A stretch of 37,365 nt of DNA from Acidobacteriota bacterium (GTDB taxonomy: Bacteria > Acidobacteriota > Terriglobia > Bryobacterales > Bryobacteraceae), in the NCBI GenBank assembly GCA_021813825.1, contig JAKAJI010000009.1, forward strand, positions 1 to 37,365, given 5' to 3'. The number at the start of each line of letters is the position of its first letter. Positions within the stretch are counted from its first letter, which is position 1. The notes under the pieces were generated by a model. It did not search any database, had not been told where the DNA came from, and saw only the letters and a program-made list of their open reading frames with translations. The translations under genes and the position numbers were made by a program. Positions 1-8,611 of this stretch are shown here, piece after piece.

Positions 1-2
1 TC

Positions 3-839
3 GCCGGCCAGGCCGGGAAGAGCTTCGAGGAAGCGGTTGTGGCGCTTGGCTGGGAGGCTCCGCCGGAAGACCCCGCCGTTCTTGCTGCTCGCTGGGCCGC
101 CGAGCTCGACCGTCATCACGTGGCCCGCGCCGCGCTGATTGCGAGCATCCCCGGCGATGAAGGCTCGGTTGTCTGCGCTGCGACGGCTCATCCGGGCCGC
201 TTCCGCGGTTTTATGATGGTCAACCCGGCCGCCGACCGCGCCGTCGAAAATGCCGCTGCGGCGCTGGCGGGCGGCCACATGCACGCCGTCTGTTTATTTC
301 CTGCGCTTCACGGTGTCCCGCTTTCCGACGCGCGAAGCATCGCCGTCGTCGAAGCCGCCGCCGCGCACTCCGCTGCGGTCTTTGTGCACTGTGGAGCGCT
401 CAGCATTGGCTTCCGCACCAAACTCGGTCTTCCCGGCGCCGCCGATATGACGCTGTCGAATCCCTTGGCACTGCACCCGATCGCGCAGCGGTTTCCGCGC
501 GTCCCGTTCCTCGTTCCGCACTTCGGCGCGGGACTGCTGCGGGAAGCCCTCATGCTGGCGGACCTCTGCCCCAACGTGTATCTCGACACCTCCAGCAGCA
601 ATCGATGGATGCGCTATGAAGGTTCGCACTGCGACCTGCGGGAAGTCTTCCGCCGCGCTCTCGAAGTCGCGGGCCCGCAGCGCCTCCTTTTTGGTACCGA
701 CTCCTCGTTCTTCCCCCGGGGCTGGCATGCGGCGATCTTTGAAGTCCAGTCACGGGCGCTCTATGAAATCGGCGTCAACGAGGAAGACGCAGCCCAAATC
801 TTCTCGGGCAACTTCGACCGGCTTTTCCCGGCGACCTGA
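3..839 (+). CDS. Amidohydrolase-family (amidohydro-rel, TIM-barrel) metal-dependent hydrolase, 5' end truncated by the window edge
   Basis: Frame is open to the window start (AGQAGKSFEEAVVALGW...). Contains VFVHCGA, FLVPHFGAG and LLFGTDSSFF...FSGNFDRLF, typical of amidohydrolase_2. Confidence 0.75.
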   Translation, partial: AGQAGKSFEEAVVALGWEAPPEDPAVLAARWAAELDRHHVARAALIASIPGDEGSVVCAATAHPGRFRGFMMVNPAADRAVENAAAALAGGHMHAVCLFPALHGVPLSDARSIAVVEAAAAHSAAVFVHCGALSIGFRTKLGLPGAADMTLSNPLALHPIAQRFPRVPFLVPHFGAGLLREALMLADLCPNVYLDTSSSNRWMRYEGSHCDLREVFRRALEVAGPQRLLFGTDSSFFPRGWHAAIFEVQSRALYEIGVNEEDAAQIFSGNFDRLFPAT

Positions 840-955
840 GGTATTCCCGAAGGCTATTCCCTGGCAGGGGCATAGGTCTACGTTACCGGGCGAGAGCATT
901 GGGTGATTGGCCTCACCAATCAGATGGGCACATCAGGCCATCGAGTCACCCGGAT

Positions 956-1513
956 ATGCAGATCTTCATGAGGTGGAAACCAGCCTCCCGGCCGACTTCC
1001 CGGCTGGCTGAGTACGAATCGCCGGTGCAACCGGTCCCGCGGACGGTTGTCCTCGAGCCGGGCTTTGCGGAAACAAAGCGTGTGAAAGTGTTTGGACAGG
1101 GTTGGGACGAGTCCGCAGCGCGGGTCCGGCCTGCTGTCATCGCCGCGCCAGCGCCGGATCTGATCCGGCTGGCGGAGCGTTGGGAATCCCGATGGGCGCG
1201 GCCGACGCACTTCCTGGTCATTCTTGGCCGCGTGGATACGGGCCCGGCCACAGCGGAGGAGCGGGATCTGCTCTGGGAAGCTTTCGGTCTCCCGGTGTTC
1301 GAGCAGGTGCTGGACGGTTCGAATCATGTGCTGGCCTACGAGTGCGACGCCCATGATGGCTTTCACGTGCGCCGGGTGGGCCTGCGCCTCAGCGGCTGCG
1401 TGCTCGAGAATTCTCTTTGTGCGTGTGGGGATCCCGCGCCCCGTCTGCTTCCGCTGCCGGCGCCGGCCTACGCCCTGACGCACCGCGCGGGGGAGGATTT
1501 CGCGAGACAATAA
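956..1513 (+). CDS. Hypothetical protein (about 185 aa)
   Basis: ORF 899..1513 with internal ATG at 956 (MQIFMRWKPASRP...). No family recognised. The overlapping antisense ORF makes the strand call moderate. Confidence 0.45.
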   Translation: MQIFMRWKPASRPTSRLAEYESPVQPVPRTVVLEPGFAETKRVKVFGQGWDESAARVRPAVIAAPAPDLIRLAERWESRWARPTHFLVILGRVDTGPATAEERDLLWEAFGLPVFEQVLDGSNHVLAYECDAHDGFHVRRVGLRLSGCVLENSLCACGDPAPRLLPLPAPAYALTHRAGEDFARQ

Positions 1514-1521
1514 GCTCACGG

Positions 1522-2946
1522 ATGTCTCGTTTGCGGTTTTATCTGTGGCTAGGGTTGGTGACAGTGCTCGGGGGGCTCCCCGGATCGAGCGTCGCAGCGC
1601 AGGACCGGGTTTCGACGCGCGTGCCGTCGCTGCGGGAGTTCAGCAGTTCGCTCGAATCGCTCTCAAGCCGCGTGCGGCAATCGGTGGTGCAGGTCTTCTC
1701 GATCGGTTATGCTCCGGTAGACGCGTCGCCGGACAGCGACTCGAGCGATCCGGTGGTCTCCAAGCAACACAGCAGCGGGTCGGGAATCGTTCTGTCCTCG
1801 GACGGCTACCTGGTCACCAATGCTCACGTGGTTCAAGGCGCGCGCCGGATTCAGGTAAGGCTGCCGGCGCCAGCCTCGGGAAGCGGCGTGCCGGTGCCGC
1901 AGGCCAAGATTGACGCCAAGCTTGTCGGCATCGACCACGAGACCGATATCGCGGTGCTGAAAGTGGAGCGGACCGGGCTCGAACCGCTCGAATTCGGTAA
2001 CTCAGACGAGCTGCGGCAAGGGCAGGTTGTGCTCGCCTTTGGCAATCCGTTCGGCCTCGAAGGTTCGGTGACGCTGGGCATCATCAGTTCGGTGGCGCGC
2101 CAGATCCGCCCGGACGACACAACGGCTTATATCCAGACGGACGCGCCGATCAACCCGGGCAACAGCGGGGGGCCGCTGGTGGACGACGCCGGGCGCCTGG
2201 TTGGGGTGAACACGCTGATCCTGTCGCAGTCCGGCGGAAGCGAAGGAATTGGTTTTGCGATTCCCAGCAATCTTGTGCAGGCAGTCTATGGCCAGATCCG
2301 CAAGAACGGTCACGTGCACCGGGGCCAGATCGGGATTTACGCGCAAACGATCACGCCGGCGCTGGCGAGCGGCCTCGATCTGCCGCAAGATTGGGGCGTG
2401 GTGGTGAGCGACGTGGACCCGGACAGCCCGGCGAGCGAGGCCGGCATCCGCATCGGCGACATCATTTCCGCCATTGACGGGGGGAAGGTGACGAACCTGC
2501 GCCAACTCGAGTTGGCGATCTTCCGCTACTCGCCCAACGACCGCGCCCACATTCGCGTGCTGCGGGGCAACAAGACGCTCGAACTCGCGGTGCGCGTGAT
2601 CGAGCGTACGGACGACCCGGAGCGATTCGCCGACCTGGCCACGAGCGAGGACAACCTTGTGCCGAAGCTCGGCATTCTTGGGGTCACGATCGACCGCCGG
2701 CTGGCCGATCTGCTGCCCGACCTTCGGCTTGCGGGCGGGGTTGTCGTGGCGGCGCTGTCGCCTGACGCCGACCCTGACGAAACGGGACTGGAGACCGGAG
2801 ACGTCATTCATGGTGTGAACACACACGTGGTTCCGAGTGTGGCCGTTCTCAACGAACTCTTGAAGGACTTTACGAGCGGGGACAATGTCGTGCTGCAGGT
2901 TGAGCGCGACGACCGGCTCATGTTTCTCGTCGTTGAGGTTGAATAG
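1522..2946 (+). CDS. HtrA/DegP-like trypsin-type serine protease with two PDZ domains
   Basis: Signal peptide MSRLRFYLWLGLVTVLGGLPGSSVAAQ. Catalytic triad contexts TNAHVV, DHETDIAVLKV and NPGNSGGPL, then two PDZ-like segments (VSDVDPDSPASEAGIRIGDIISAIDG; VAALSPDADPDETGLETGDVIHGVN). Confidence 0.9.
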   Translation: MSRLRFYLWLGLVTVLGGLPGSSVAAQDRVSTRVPSLREFSSSLESLSSRVRQSVVQVFSIGYAPVDASPDSDSSDPVVSKQHSSGSGIVLSSDGYLVTNAHVVQGARRIQVRLPAPASGSGVPVPQAKIDAKLVGIDHETDIAVLKVERTGLEPLEFGNSDELRQGQVVLAFGNPFGLEGSVTLGIISSVARQIRPDDTTAYIQTDAPINPGNSGGPLVDDAGRLVGVNTLILSQSGGSEGIGFAIPSNLVQAVYGQIRKNGHVHRGQIGIYAQTITPALASGLDLPQDWGVVVSDVDPDSPASEAGIRIGDIISAIDGGKVTNLRQLELAIFRYSPNDRAHIRVLRGNKTLELAVRVIERTDDPERFADLATSEDNLVPKLGILGVTIDRRLADLLPDLRLAGGVVVAALSPDADPDETGLETGDVIHGVNTHVVPSVAVLNELLKDFTSGDNVVLQVERDDRLMFLVVEVE

Positions 2947-2949
2947 AAA

Positions 2950-4344
2950 TTGGTGCGGCGTCTGATTTCGCTGTTATCGCTTGCCGCCGTTTTGGCCGCG
3001 CCCGCGGCGCCCCAAACGGCGAGGAAGAAGCACGCCGCGACAGCCGCTCCGAACCCGGAAACCGGAACGTTTCCCATCCTCAAGCTGGGTGTGCGAGGCA
3101 ACGACGCATTCACGGCGGCCCAGGTGCTCGCCGTTACCGGGCTTAGCCAGGGGGAACGCGTCAAGGCGGCCGACTTCGAAACGGCCCGCCAACGCCTGCT
3201 GGCGACCGGCGCCTTTGAACAGGCTGGCTTTGAATACCACTTCGGCTCGGACGCCAATGGCCCTGGTTTTTTGACCACCTTTGAAGTGAAGGAAGTCCCG
3301 CAGTTTTATGCGATGTCGTTTGAGGACCTGCCGGCGCCGGAGAGCGACCTCCGCCGCTGTCTTCAGCAAAAAGACCCGCTGTTCGGGCCGAAGATCCCCG
3401 TTACGCAGACCTTCCTCGACCGCTACACCGGCTTGATTGAGCAGTGTCTTGCCCCCTACAACTTTAAGGAACACGTGAAGGCTCAGCTCACTGCGGATTA
3501 TTCCCCGGACCTCACAATTCTTTTCCGCCCTTCCACGCCTCGTCCGAACATCGCGGAAGTGTTCTTCACTAACACCGGCGACTTACTGCCGGCCGCATTG
3601 CAGACGGCCATTGCCGGCGCCGCGATCGGCCTGGGTTATACCGAGCACCGTTTCCGGGCGATTCTCGATTCCACCATCCGTCCGCTGTATGAGGCGAAAG
3701 GCCACATCCGCGTCTCGTTTCCTTCGATTGTCACCAAGCCATCGGATAACGTGAAGGGGCTGGCCGTTACGGTGAAAGTGGACCCTGGTCCGGTGTACAA
3801 GCTGATGTCGGTTCGCGTCAGCGGGGCAGAGGACATCCCGCCGCTGATGAAATTCAAGCCAGGGGACGTGGCGGATTTTGACAAGGTGAAAGCGGCGCAG
3901 GCGCGGCTGGACGACATTTTGCACCGCCGTGGCTACCTGCACGAGACGACGGAGGAACTGCGCACCATCGATGATGTGGGACACACCGTGTCGGTGACGC
4001 TTCGCGCCAACCCGGGGCCGCAATACCTGACGGGGAAACTGACCATCGTCGGCCTGGACTTAATCTCGGAACCGGCGATCCGCAAGATCTGGGGCCTTGC
4101 GCCGGGCCAGCCATTTAATGCGGCGTATCCGGACCATTTTCTCAAGGTGGTGCGCGACGAGGGATTGTTCGACAACCTCGGCGCGACCAGTTCGGCGACG
4201 AAGATCCACGAAGATACGAAAACTGTGGACGTGACCCTGACTTTTTCCGGTCCAAAGCGGAAGCAGGATTGGGAGACGCACCCCACGGGAGCGGACCCGG
4301 TACAACCGGACCTCGGTGTTCCGTTTCCGCCTTACCCACCATAG
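2950..4344 (+). CDS. POTRA-repeat outer-membrane-assembly-like protein lacking a BamA-type beta-barrel
   Basis: Several POTRA-like repeats (LGVRGNDAFTAAQVLAVTGLSQGERV; VDPGPVYKLMSVRVSGAE; ANPGPQYLTGKLTIVGLDLISEPAIRKIWGLAPGQPF). Ends in a Pro-rich tail, PFPPYPP. Follows the HtrA gene after 3 bp. Confidence 0.7.
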   Translation: MVRRLISLLSLAAVLAAPAAPQTARKKHAATAAPNPETGTFPILKLGVRGNDAFTAAQVLAVTGLSQGERVKAADFETARQRLLATGAFEQAGFEYHFGSDANGPGFLTTFEVKEVPQFYAMSFEDLPAPESDLRRCLQQKDPLFGPKIPVTQTFLDRYTGLIEQCLAPYNFKEHVKAQLTADYSPDLTILFRPSTPRPNIAEVFFTNTGDLLPAALQTAIAGAAIGLGYTEHRFRAILDSTIRPLYEAKGHIRVSFPSIVTKPSDNVKGLAVTVKVDPGPVYKLMSVRVSGAEDIPPLMKFKPGDVADFDKVKAAQARLDDILHRRGYLHETTEELRTIDDVGHTVSVTLRANPGPQYLTGKLTIVGLDLISEPAIRKIWGLAPGQPFNAAYPDHFLKVVRDEGLFDNLGATSSATKIHEDTKTVDVTLTFSGPKRKQDWETHPTGADPVQPDLGVPFPPYPP

Positions 4345-4392
4345 ATTCGTGGCCAGACTCGTAGCGCGCCGCCGGAAGCCGCGGCACGCTGG

Positions 4393-4398
4393 TATCCT
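4393..4398 (+). promoter_or_regulatory. Candidate -10 element (TATCCT) for tRNA-Leu
   Basis: TATCCT ends 22 nt upstream of the tRNA 5' end. Confidence 0.35.
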
Positions 4399-4420
4399 GA
4401 CGAGAGAAGCGCACCGCGCC

Positions 4421-4507
4421 GCGGACGTGGCGGAACTGGCAGACGCACTGGATTTAGGTTCCAGCGGCCTCACGGCCATGGGAGTTCGACCCTCCCCGTC
4501 CGCACCA
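4421..4507 (+). tRNA. tRNA-Leu (anticodon UAG), CCA encoded
   Basis: GCGGACG/CGTCCGC acceptor stem, anticodon arm CTGGA-TTTAGGT-TCCAG, a long variable arm typical of class II tRNA, GGGAG-TTCGACC-CTCCC T arm, encoded CCA. Confidence 0.95.
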
Positions 4508-4633
4508 CATCTTTCGCACTCGATCGCCCAAGTTTGGAAGCGCGTACAAATCTTTGTTCAACCGGCCGCGGCCGGCGTATGCTGGTCCAAAACCCCGTAT
4601 GTGCGGCGCAACGGACCCCATAGGGACGGAAAG

Positions 4634-4655
4634 ATGCCCGCGGTTTGTCGGGCAT
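4634..4655 (-). terminator. Candidate terminator hairpin of the DUF883-like gene
   Basis: Perfect 7-bp arms ATGCCCG/CGGGCAT with an 8-nt loop, immediately 3' of the minus-strand gene. Read on the minus strand it is followed by TCTTTCC. Confidence 0.45.
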
Positions 4656-4659
4656 TCCT

Positions 4660-4956
4660 TCAGCGCTTGATCAGACGCGGCGCGAGGAACCCCAGCGCGG
4701 CGCCGGCCACCAGCGCAATCGCTATCGAGCTGCCCGGGTGGCGCTTGACTTGTCTTCCAGCGCGCGCAGCGCCATCTTCCAACGCCAGACGGCCCCGTTT
4801 CAGGAAACGGCCAGCGGACAGTCTGCCCGCCTCGATCCCCTCACAAAGCGCGGTTCCGGCCTGGCTGAGCCTCTGCTCGACAAAGGCCGCCGTTCGCTGC
4901 GCGCCCTCCACCCATGGTTTCCCTTCCACCTTCAACGGCTTCAGCATCGTCGCCAT
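4660..4956 (-). CDS. YqjD/ElaB-like (DUF883-like) C-terminal membrane-anchor protein
   Basis: Helical N-terminus followed by C-terminal RHPGSSIAIALVAGAALGFLAPRLIKR, typical of DUF883-like anchors. Start at 4956 is preceded by GGAGGC. Confidence 0.65.
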   Translation of the reverse strand: MATMLKPLKVEGKPWVEGAQRTAAFVEQRLSQAGTALCEGIEAGRLSAGRFLKRGRLALEDGAARAGRQVKRHPGSSIAIALVAGAALGFLAPRLIKR

Positions 4957-5089
4957 ATCGGCCTCCTGAACCCCAGAAGCTTGCAATACTCATGCCAGTG
5001 GCTATCTGAACAAATGCCAGGCAAAAACCGACGGGCGGAGTTATCCTGGACTATCAGTTGCACACCACCCTGTGGAGACGAGTTGGAAG

Positions 5090-6388
5090 ATGAGTACTCC
5101 GGACGTGATTCTCAATAATCACAGCGGTCAGGCACACAGGGCCTTTCCGCTTCAAACCTGGTTGCTGCGTCAACTCTCCCAGACCGTCGGCGCCGCCCCT
5201 GTCCGGTTGGCTCTGAAAAGCGGCGCCGAGGTGTCGCCACCTGGCGTCGACCCGCTGGCCACGATTGTCGTGAGGGATTGGCCTACTCTGTTGAAGCTCA
5301 TCGCCGATCCAGAGATGGCATTCGGGGAAGCCTACGCCGATGGCCGGATTGAAGTAGAGGGCGATCTCGCCGGAGCGCTGGCGGCGATTTACCAGGCGTG
5401 GGAAGGCTCCGGCACCGGCCTTTATGAGTGGCTTACGTCAAAGTGCCTGAACTGGCTGCAGGACAACACGCGCGACGGCTCGCGAAACAACATCCATCGC
5501 CACTACGATCTCGGGAACGATTTCTACGAGCTTTGGCTCGATCCCGAGCTCGTTTACACCTGCGCTTATTTCGCCTCGCCCGGCGATTCGCTTGAGACCG
5601 CGCAGAAGTCAAAACTCGACTATGTTTGCCGGAAGTTGCAGCTCCAACCCGGCGAGCGCGTCGTCGAGGCAGGGTGCGGATGGGGTGCGCTGGCGCTTCA
5701 CATGGCGGAGAATTACGGCGTTTCGGTCAGGGCCTACAATATCTCGCATGAGCAGATCGCCTGGGCGCGCAGGCGGGCGGCGTCGAGAGGACTTAGCCAC
5801 CGGGTTGAATTCATCGAAAATGACTACCGCTCGATCGAGGGCAAATACGACGTGTTTGTTTCCGTCGGCATGCTCGAACACGTGGGCGCCGCGCACTATG
5901 CGGATTTTGGCCGGATCATCCACCGGGCGGTTGGCAACGCGGGCCGCGGGTTGCTGCATTTCATCGGGAGGAGTTACAAAGGCGAATTCAGCCGGTGGAT
6001 CCGCAAGCGGATTTTCCCCGGGGCGTATGCTCCAACGCTCGGTGAAGCAGTGAGCGTGCTGCAACCGCATCGCTTCGCGGTGCTCGATGTCGAGAATCTT
6101 CGCGTCCATTACGCGCGGACACTCGAGTGCTGGCTGGAACGCTTCGACAGGGAGGCCGCGCAGGTCTCGGCGAAATACGATCCATGGTTCACGCGAGCGT
6201 GGCGTCTTTACCTGGCTGGCTCGATCGCCGCCTTCCGCGCCGGTACGCTGCAACTGTTTCAGATTACCTTCGGCGGTCCAAAGAGCAAGCAAGTTTCCTG
6301 GACTCGCGCTCCACTCTACGCGAGCGCGACTGACTCAGCGATACCCGGTGCTCCGGGCGCGTCAACATGGAAGCCTGCGACGTTCTGA
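5090..6388 (+). CDS. cfa: Cyclopropane-fatty-acyl-phospholipid synthase family SAM methyltransferase
   Basis: NIHRHYDLGNDFYELWLDPELVYTCAYF, SAM motif VVEAGCGWGALALHMAENYGVSV, and VSVGMLEHVG are characteristic of CFA synthases. Confidence 0.9.
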   Translation: MSTPDVILNNHSGQAHRAFPLQTWLLRQLSQTVGAAPVRLALKSGAEVSPPGVDPLATIVVRDWPTLLKLIADPEMAFGEAYADGRIEVEGDLAGALAAIYQAWEGSGTGLYEWLTSKCLNWLQDNTRDGSRNNIHRHYDLGNDFYELWLDPELVYTCAYFASPGDSLETAQKSKLDYVCRKLQLQPGERVVEAGCGWGALALHMAENYGVSVRAYNISHEQIAWARRRAASRGLSHRVEFIENDYRSIEGKYDVFVSVGMLEHVGAAHYADFGRIIHRAVGNAGRGLLHFIGRSYKGEFSRWIRKRIFPGAYAPTLGEAVSVLQPHRFAVLDVENLRVHYARTLECWLERFDREAAQVSAKYDPWFTRAWRLYLAGSIAAFRAGTLQLFQITFGGPKSKQVSWTRAPLYASATDSAIPGAPGASTWKPATF

Positions 6389-7473
6389 TCGTGGGTGGTG
6401 GCCCCGCCGGATCCTCGTGCGCCTGGGGACTGCGCCGTAGCGGTCTCGATGTGCTTCTTCTCGATAAGAGAACTTTCCCGCGCGACAAGGTGTGCGGCGG
6501 ATGGATCACGCCCAGGGTCCTTCACTCGCTCGGGATCAGCCCTCTCCAGTACTCCCGCTATAACCTGTTGCAGCCGATGACGGGATTTCGCGTCGGTCAG
6601 ATGGACGGGCCGGCGATCGAGACCAGTTACGGGGCACCCGTCAGTTACGGCATCCGGCGCTGCGAGTTTGACGAATACCTGCTCAGCCGCACCCGCGTGC
6701 GCGTGGCGCTTGGCGTCGGCCTGTCCAGCCTCGAACGCAGCGGGGGCGCATGGCTGGTCAATGAAAGTATCCGCGCCCGCGTCGTCGTTGGCGCCGGCGG
6801 TCACTTTTGTCCGGTCGCGGCACTGGTCGGAGGGAAGAAGCCGGACGAAACTCCGGTTGTCGCCCAGGAGACCGAGTTTGAAATGGACGGGACGCAGGCC
6901 GACGCCTGCCGCGTTCAAGGGGAAATGCCCGAACTCTACTTCTGCCGCGACATGAAAGGGTACGGCTGGTGTATCCGGAAGGGCAACTTCCTCAACGTCG
7001 GTTTAGGCCGAACCGATCCGCATCGTCTTTCCACGCACGTGGCCGGCTTCATCCGCTTTCTGAACGAATCGGGGCGCGTTCCTTTCTCCGTGCCCACGCC
7101 GCGCGGACACGCTTACCTGCTTCGGGGTACGTCGCCGCGCACCGTGGTGGATGACGGTTTGCTGCTGATCGGCGATTCGGCCGGCCTCGCGCATCCGCAA
7201 AGCGGGGAAGGCATCGGCCCGGCCGTCGCTTCCGGTTTGGCCGCCGCCAAGGCCATCCGCTCCGCGCGCCGGAATTATGAGCGCGAGAAACTCACCAGCT
7301 ACACTGAGTACCTCAACGCCAACCCGCCGGCGTGGGCCGCGAGAGCCGGCCGGCTTCTTCCTTCGGGATTGTCTGCCCTCGCCGCGAGGGTGCTGCTGCG
7401 CCAACCCTGGTTTGTTCGCCACGTCGTTCTGGACGGCTGGTTCCTGCACCCGGCCGGAAGCGCACGCAGCTAA
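6367..7473 (+). CDS. Geranylgeranyl-reductase-family FAD-dependent oxidoreductase
   Basis: N-terminal Rossmann motif DVLIVGGGPAGSSCAWGLRRSGLDVLLLDK, FPRDKVCGGWITPRV, and GLLLIGDSAGLAHPQSGEGIGPAVASG. Overlaps the cfa 3' end by 22 bp. Confidence 0.85.
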   Translation: MEACDVLIVGGGPAGSSCAWGLRRSGLDVLLLDKRTFPRDKVCGGWITPRVLHSLGISPLQYSRYNLLQPMTGFRVGQMDGPAIETSYGAPVSYGIRRCEFDEYLLSRTRVRVALGVGLSSLERSGGAWLVNESIRARVVVGAGGHFCPVAALVGGKKPDETPVVAQETEFEMDGTQADACRVQGEMPELYFCRDMKGYGWCIRKGNFLNVGLGRTDPHRLSTHVAGFIRFLNESGRVPFSVPTPRGHAYLLRGTSPRTVVDDGLLLIGDSAGLAHPQSGEGIGPAVASGLAAAKAIRSARRNYEREKLTSYTEYLNANPPAWAARAGRLLPSGLSALAARVLLRQPWFVRHVVLDGWFLHPAGSARS

Positions 7474-8576
7474 CCCCATCGCCGCGTCCGCGCCGCGTTG
7501 TCAATCCTCCGGGTGGCTATCGCGATGGCCGCGTCCCGGGTAGAGGCGTTGGTGCGTTTCGCGATTTCGATGACATCCGCCGTGTTCCGCCGGATCTTTT
7601 CCTCGATCACCCCAAACGCTGAGCTTTCCGTGCCGCCGTGATATTCGATCGCCGCGCAGATCACGCCTCCGGCGTTGACCACGAAGTCAGGCAACACGAG
7701 CACGCCGCGCCGGGCCAGCATCGCCTCGGCTTCCGGCGTGCAAGGGATGTTGGCGCCTTCGGCCACAATGCGCGTGTCGAGGATCCCGGCGTTTTCCCGG
7801 TTCACCACGTCCGGCCGCGCGGCCGGAATCCACACATCGCACGGCACACCAAGGATCGCTTCGGGGCCGCCTTTCTCGCCCTCGGCAAATTCCGTCACGG
7901 ACTTTCCCGCCTCTTTCAGTGCGATCAACACGTCAATGTCAAGGCCGCCGGCCGAGGACACGGTTCCCTTCGTGTCGCTGGCGGCGACAATCCGGCAGCC
8001 CTTGCCGGCGAGAAATCTCGCGGCATGTTTGCCCACCGCGCCAAAGCCCTGGATTGCGACGCGCGCGCCCTGCAAGGGGAGGTTCATCGTTCCGGCCGCG
8101 ACGTCGATGGCCACTGACAGGCCGAATCCTGTGGCGCCGATCTCATCGAGAGGGATCCCGCCCAATTCGCGAGGCAACCCCACCGCGCGCCCGATCTCGT
8201 CCTGAATCCACCCCATGGCGATTTCATCGGTACCCATGTCCGGCCCTGGGACGTAGTCCTGGAGGCCCGCAATCGCCCGCGCGAACGCACGAATCCACTG
8301 CTCCTTGTGCTGCGCGTCCATCTTCGGATCGCCGGCGATCACCGCCTTGCCGCCTCCGTGGGGAAGTCCGGCGGCTGCGTTCTTCAGCGTCATCGCGCGC
8401 GCAAGACGGCAGGCCTCCTCCGCTGTCACGTCCGGCTCGAAACGAACTCCTCCGATTGAGGGCCCGCACGCGGTGTTATCCACGGCCACCACTGACCGCA
8501 GCCCGAGCGTTGGCACATAGATGTGCAGGACTTTGCCTGGACCCATCTCATCGCCGAAACGAAAGATCTCGTCCAT
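7470..8576 (-). CDS. Glu/Leu/Phe/Val dehydrogenase
   Basis: MDEIFRFGDEMGPGKVLHIYVPTLGLRSVVAVDN, MTLKNAAAGLPHGGGKAVI (catalytic Lys motif), GPDMGTDE, VAIQGFGAVGKHAARFL. The longer track ORF to 9371 merges with antisense of the USP gene. Confidence 0.9.
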   Translation of the reverse strand: MDEIFRFGDEMGPGKVLHIYVPTLGLRSVVAVDNTACGPSIGGVRFEPDVTAEEACRLARAMTLKNAAAGLPHGGGKAVIAGDPKMDAQHKEQWIRAFARAIAGLQDYVPGPDMGTDEIAMGWIQDEIGRAVGLPRELGGIPLDEIGATGFGLSVAIDVAAGTMNLPLQGARVAIQGFGAVGKHAARFLAGKGCRIVAASDTKGTVSSAGGLDIDVLIALKEAGKSVTEFAEGEKGGPEAILGVPCDVWIPAARPDVVNRENAGILDTRIVAEGANIPCTPEAEAMLARRGVLVLPDFVVNAGGVICAAIEYHGGTESSAFGVIEEKIRRNTADVIEIAKRTNASTRDAAIAIATRRIDNAARTRRWG

Positions 8577-8611
8577 GTTCGCCTCCCGCCGGCCGGGGGT
8601 TCCTTCCCCGG

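Noticed and set aside
4316-4969. 217-aa plus ORF across tRNA-Leu
   Set aside because: It contains the entire tRNA gene and runs antisense to the DUF883-like gene; no protein-like features.
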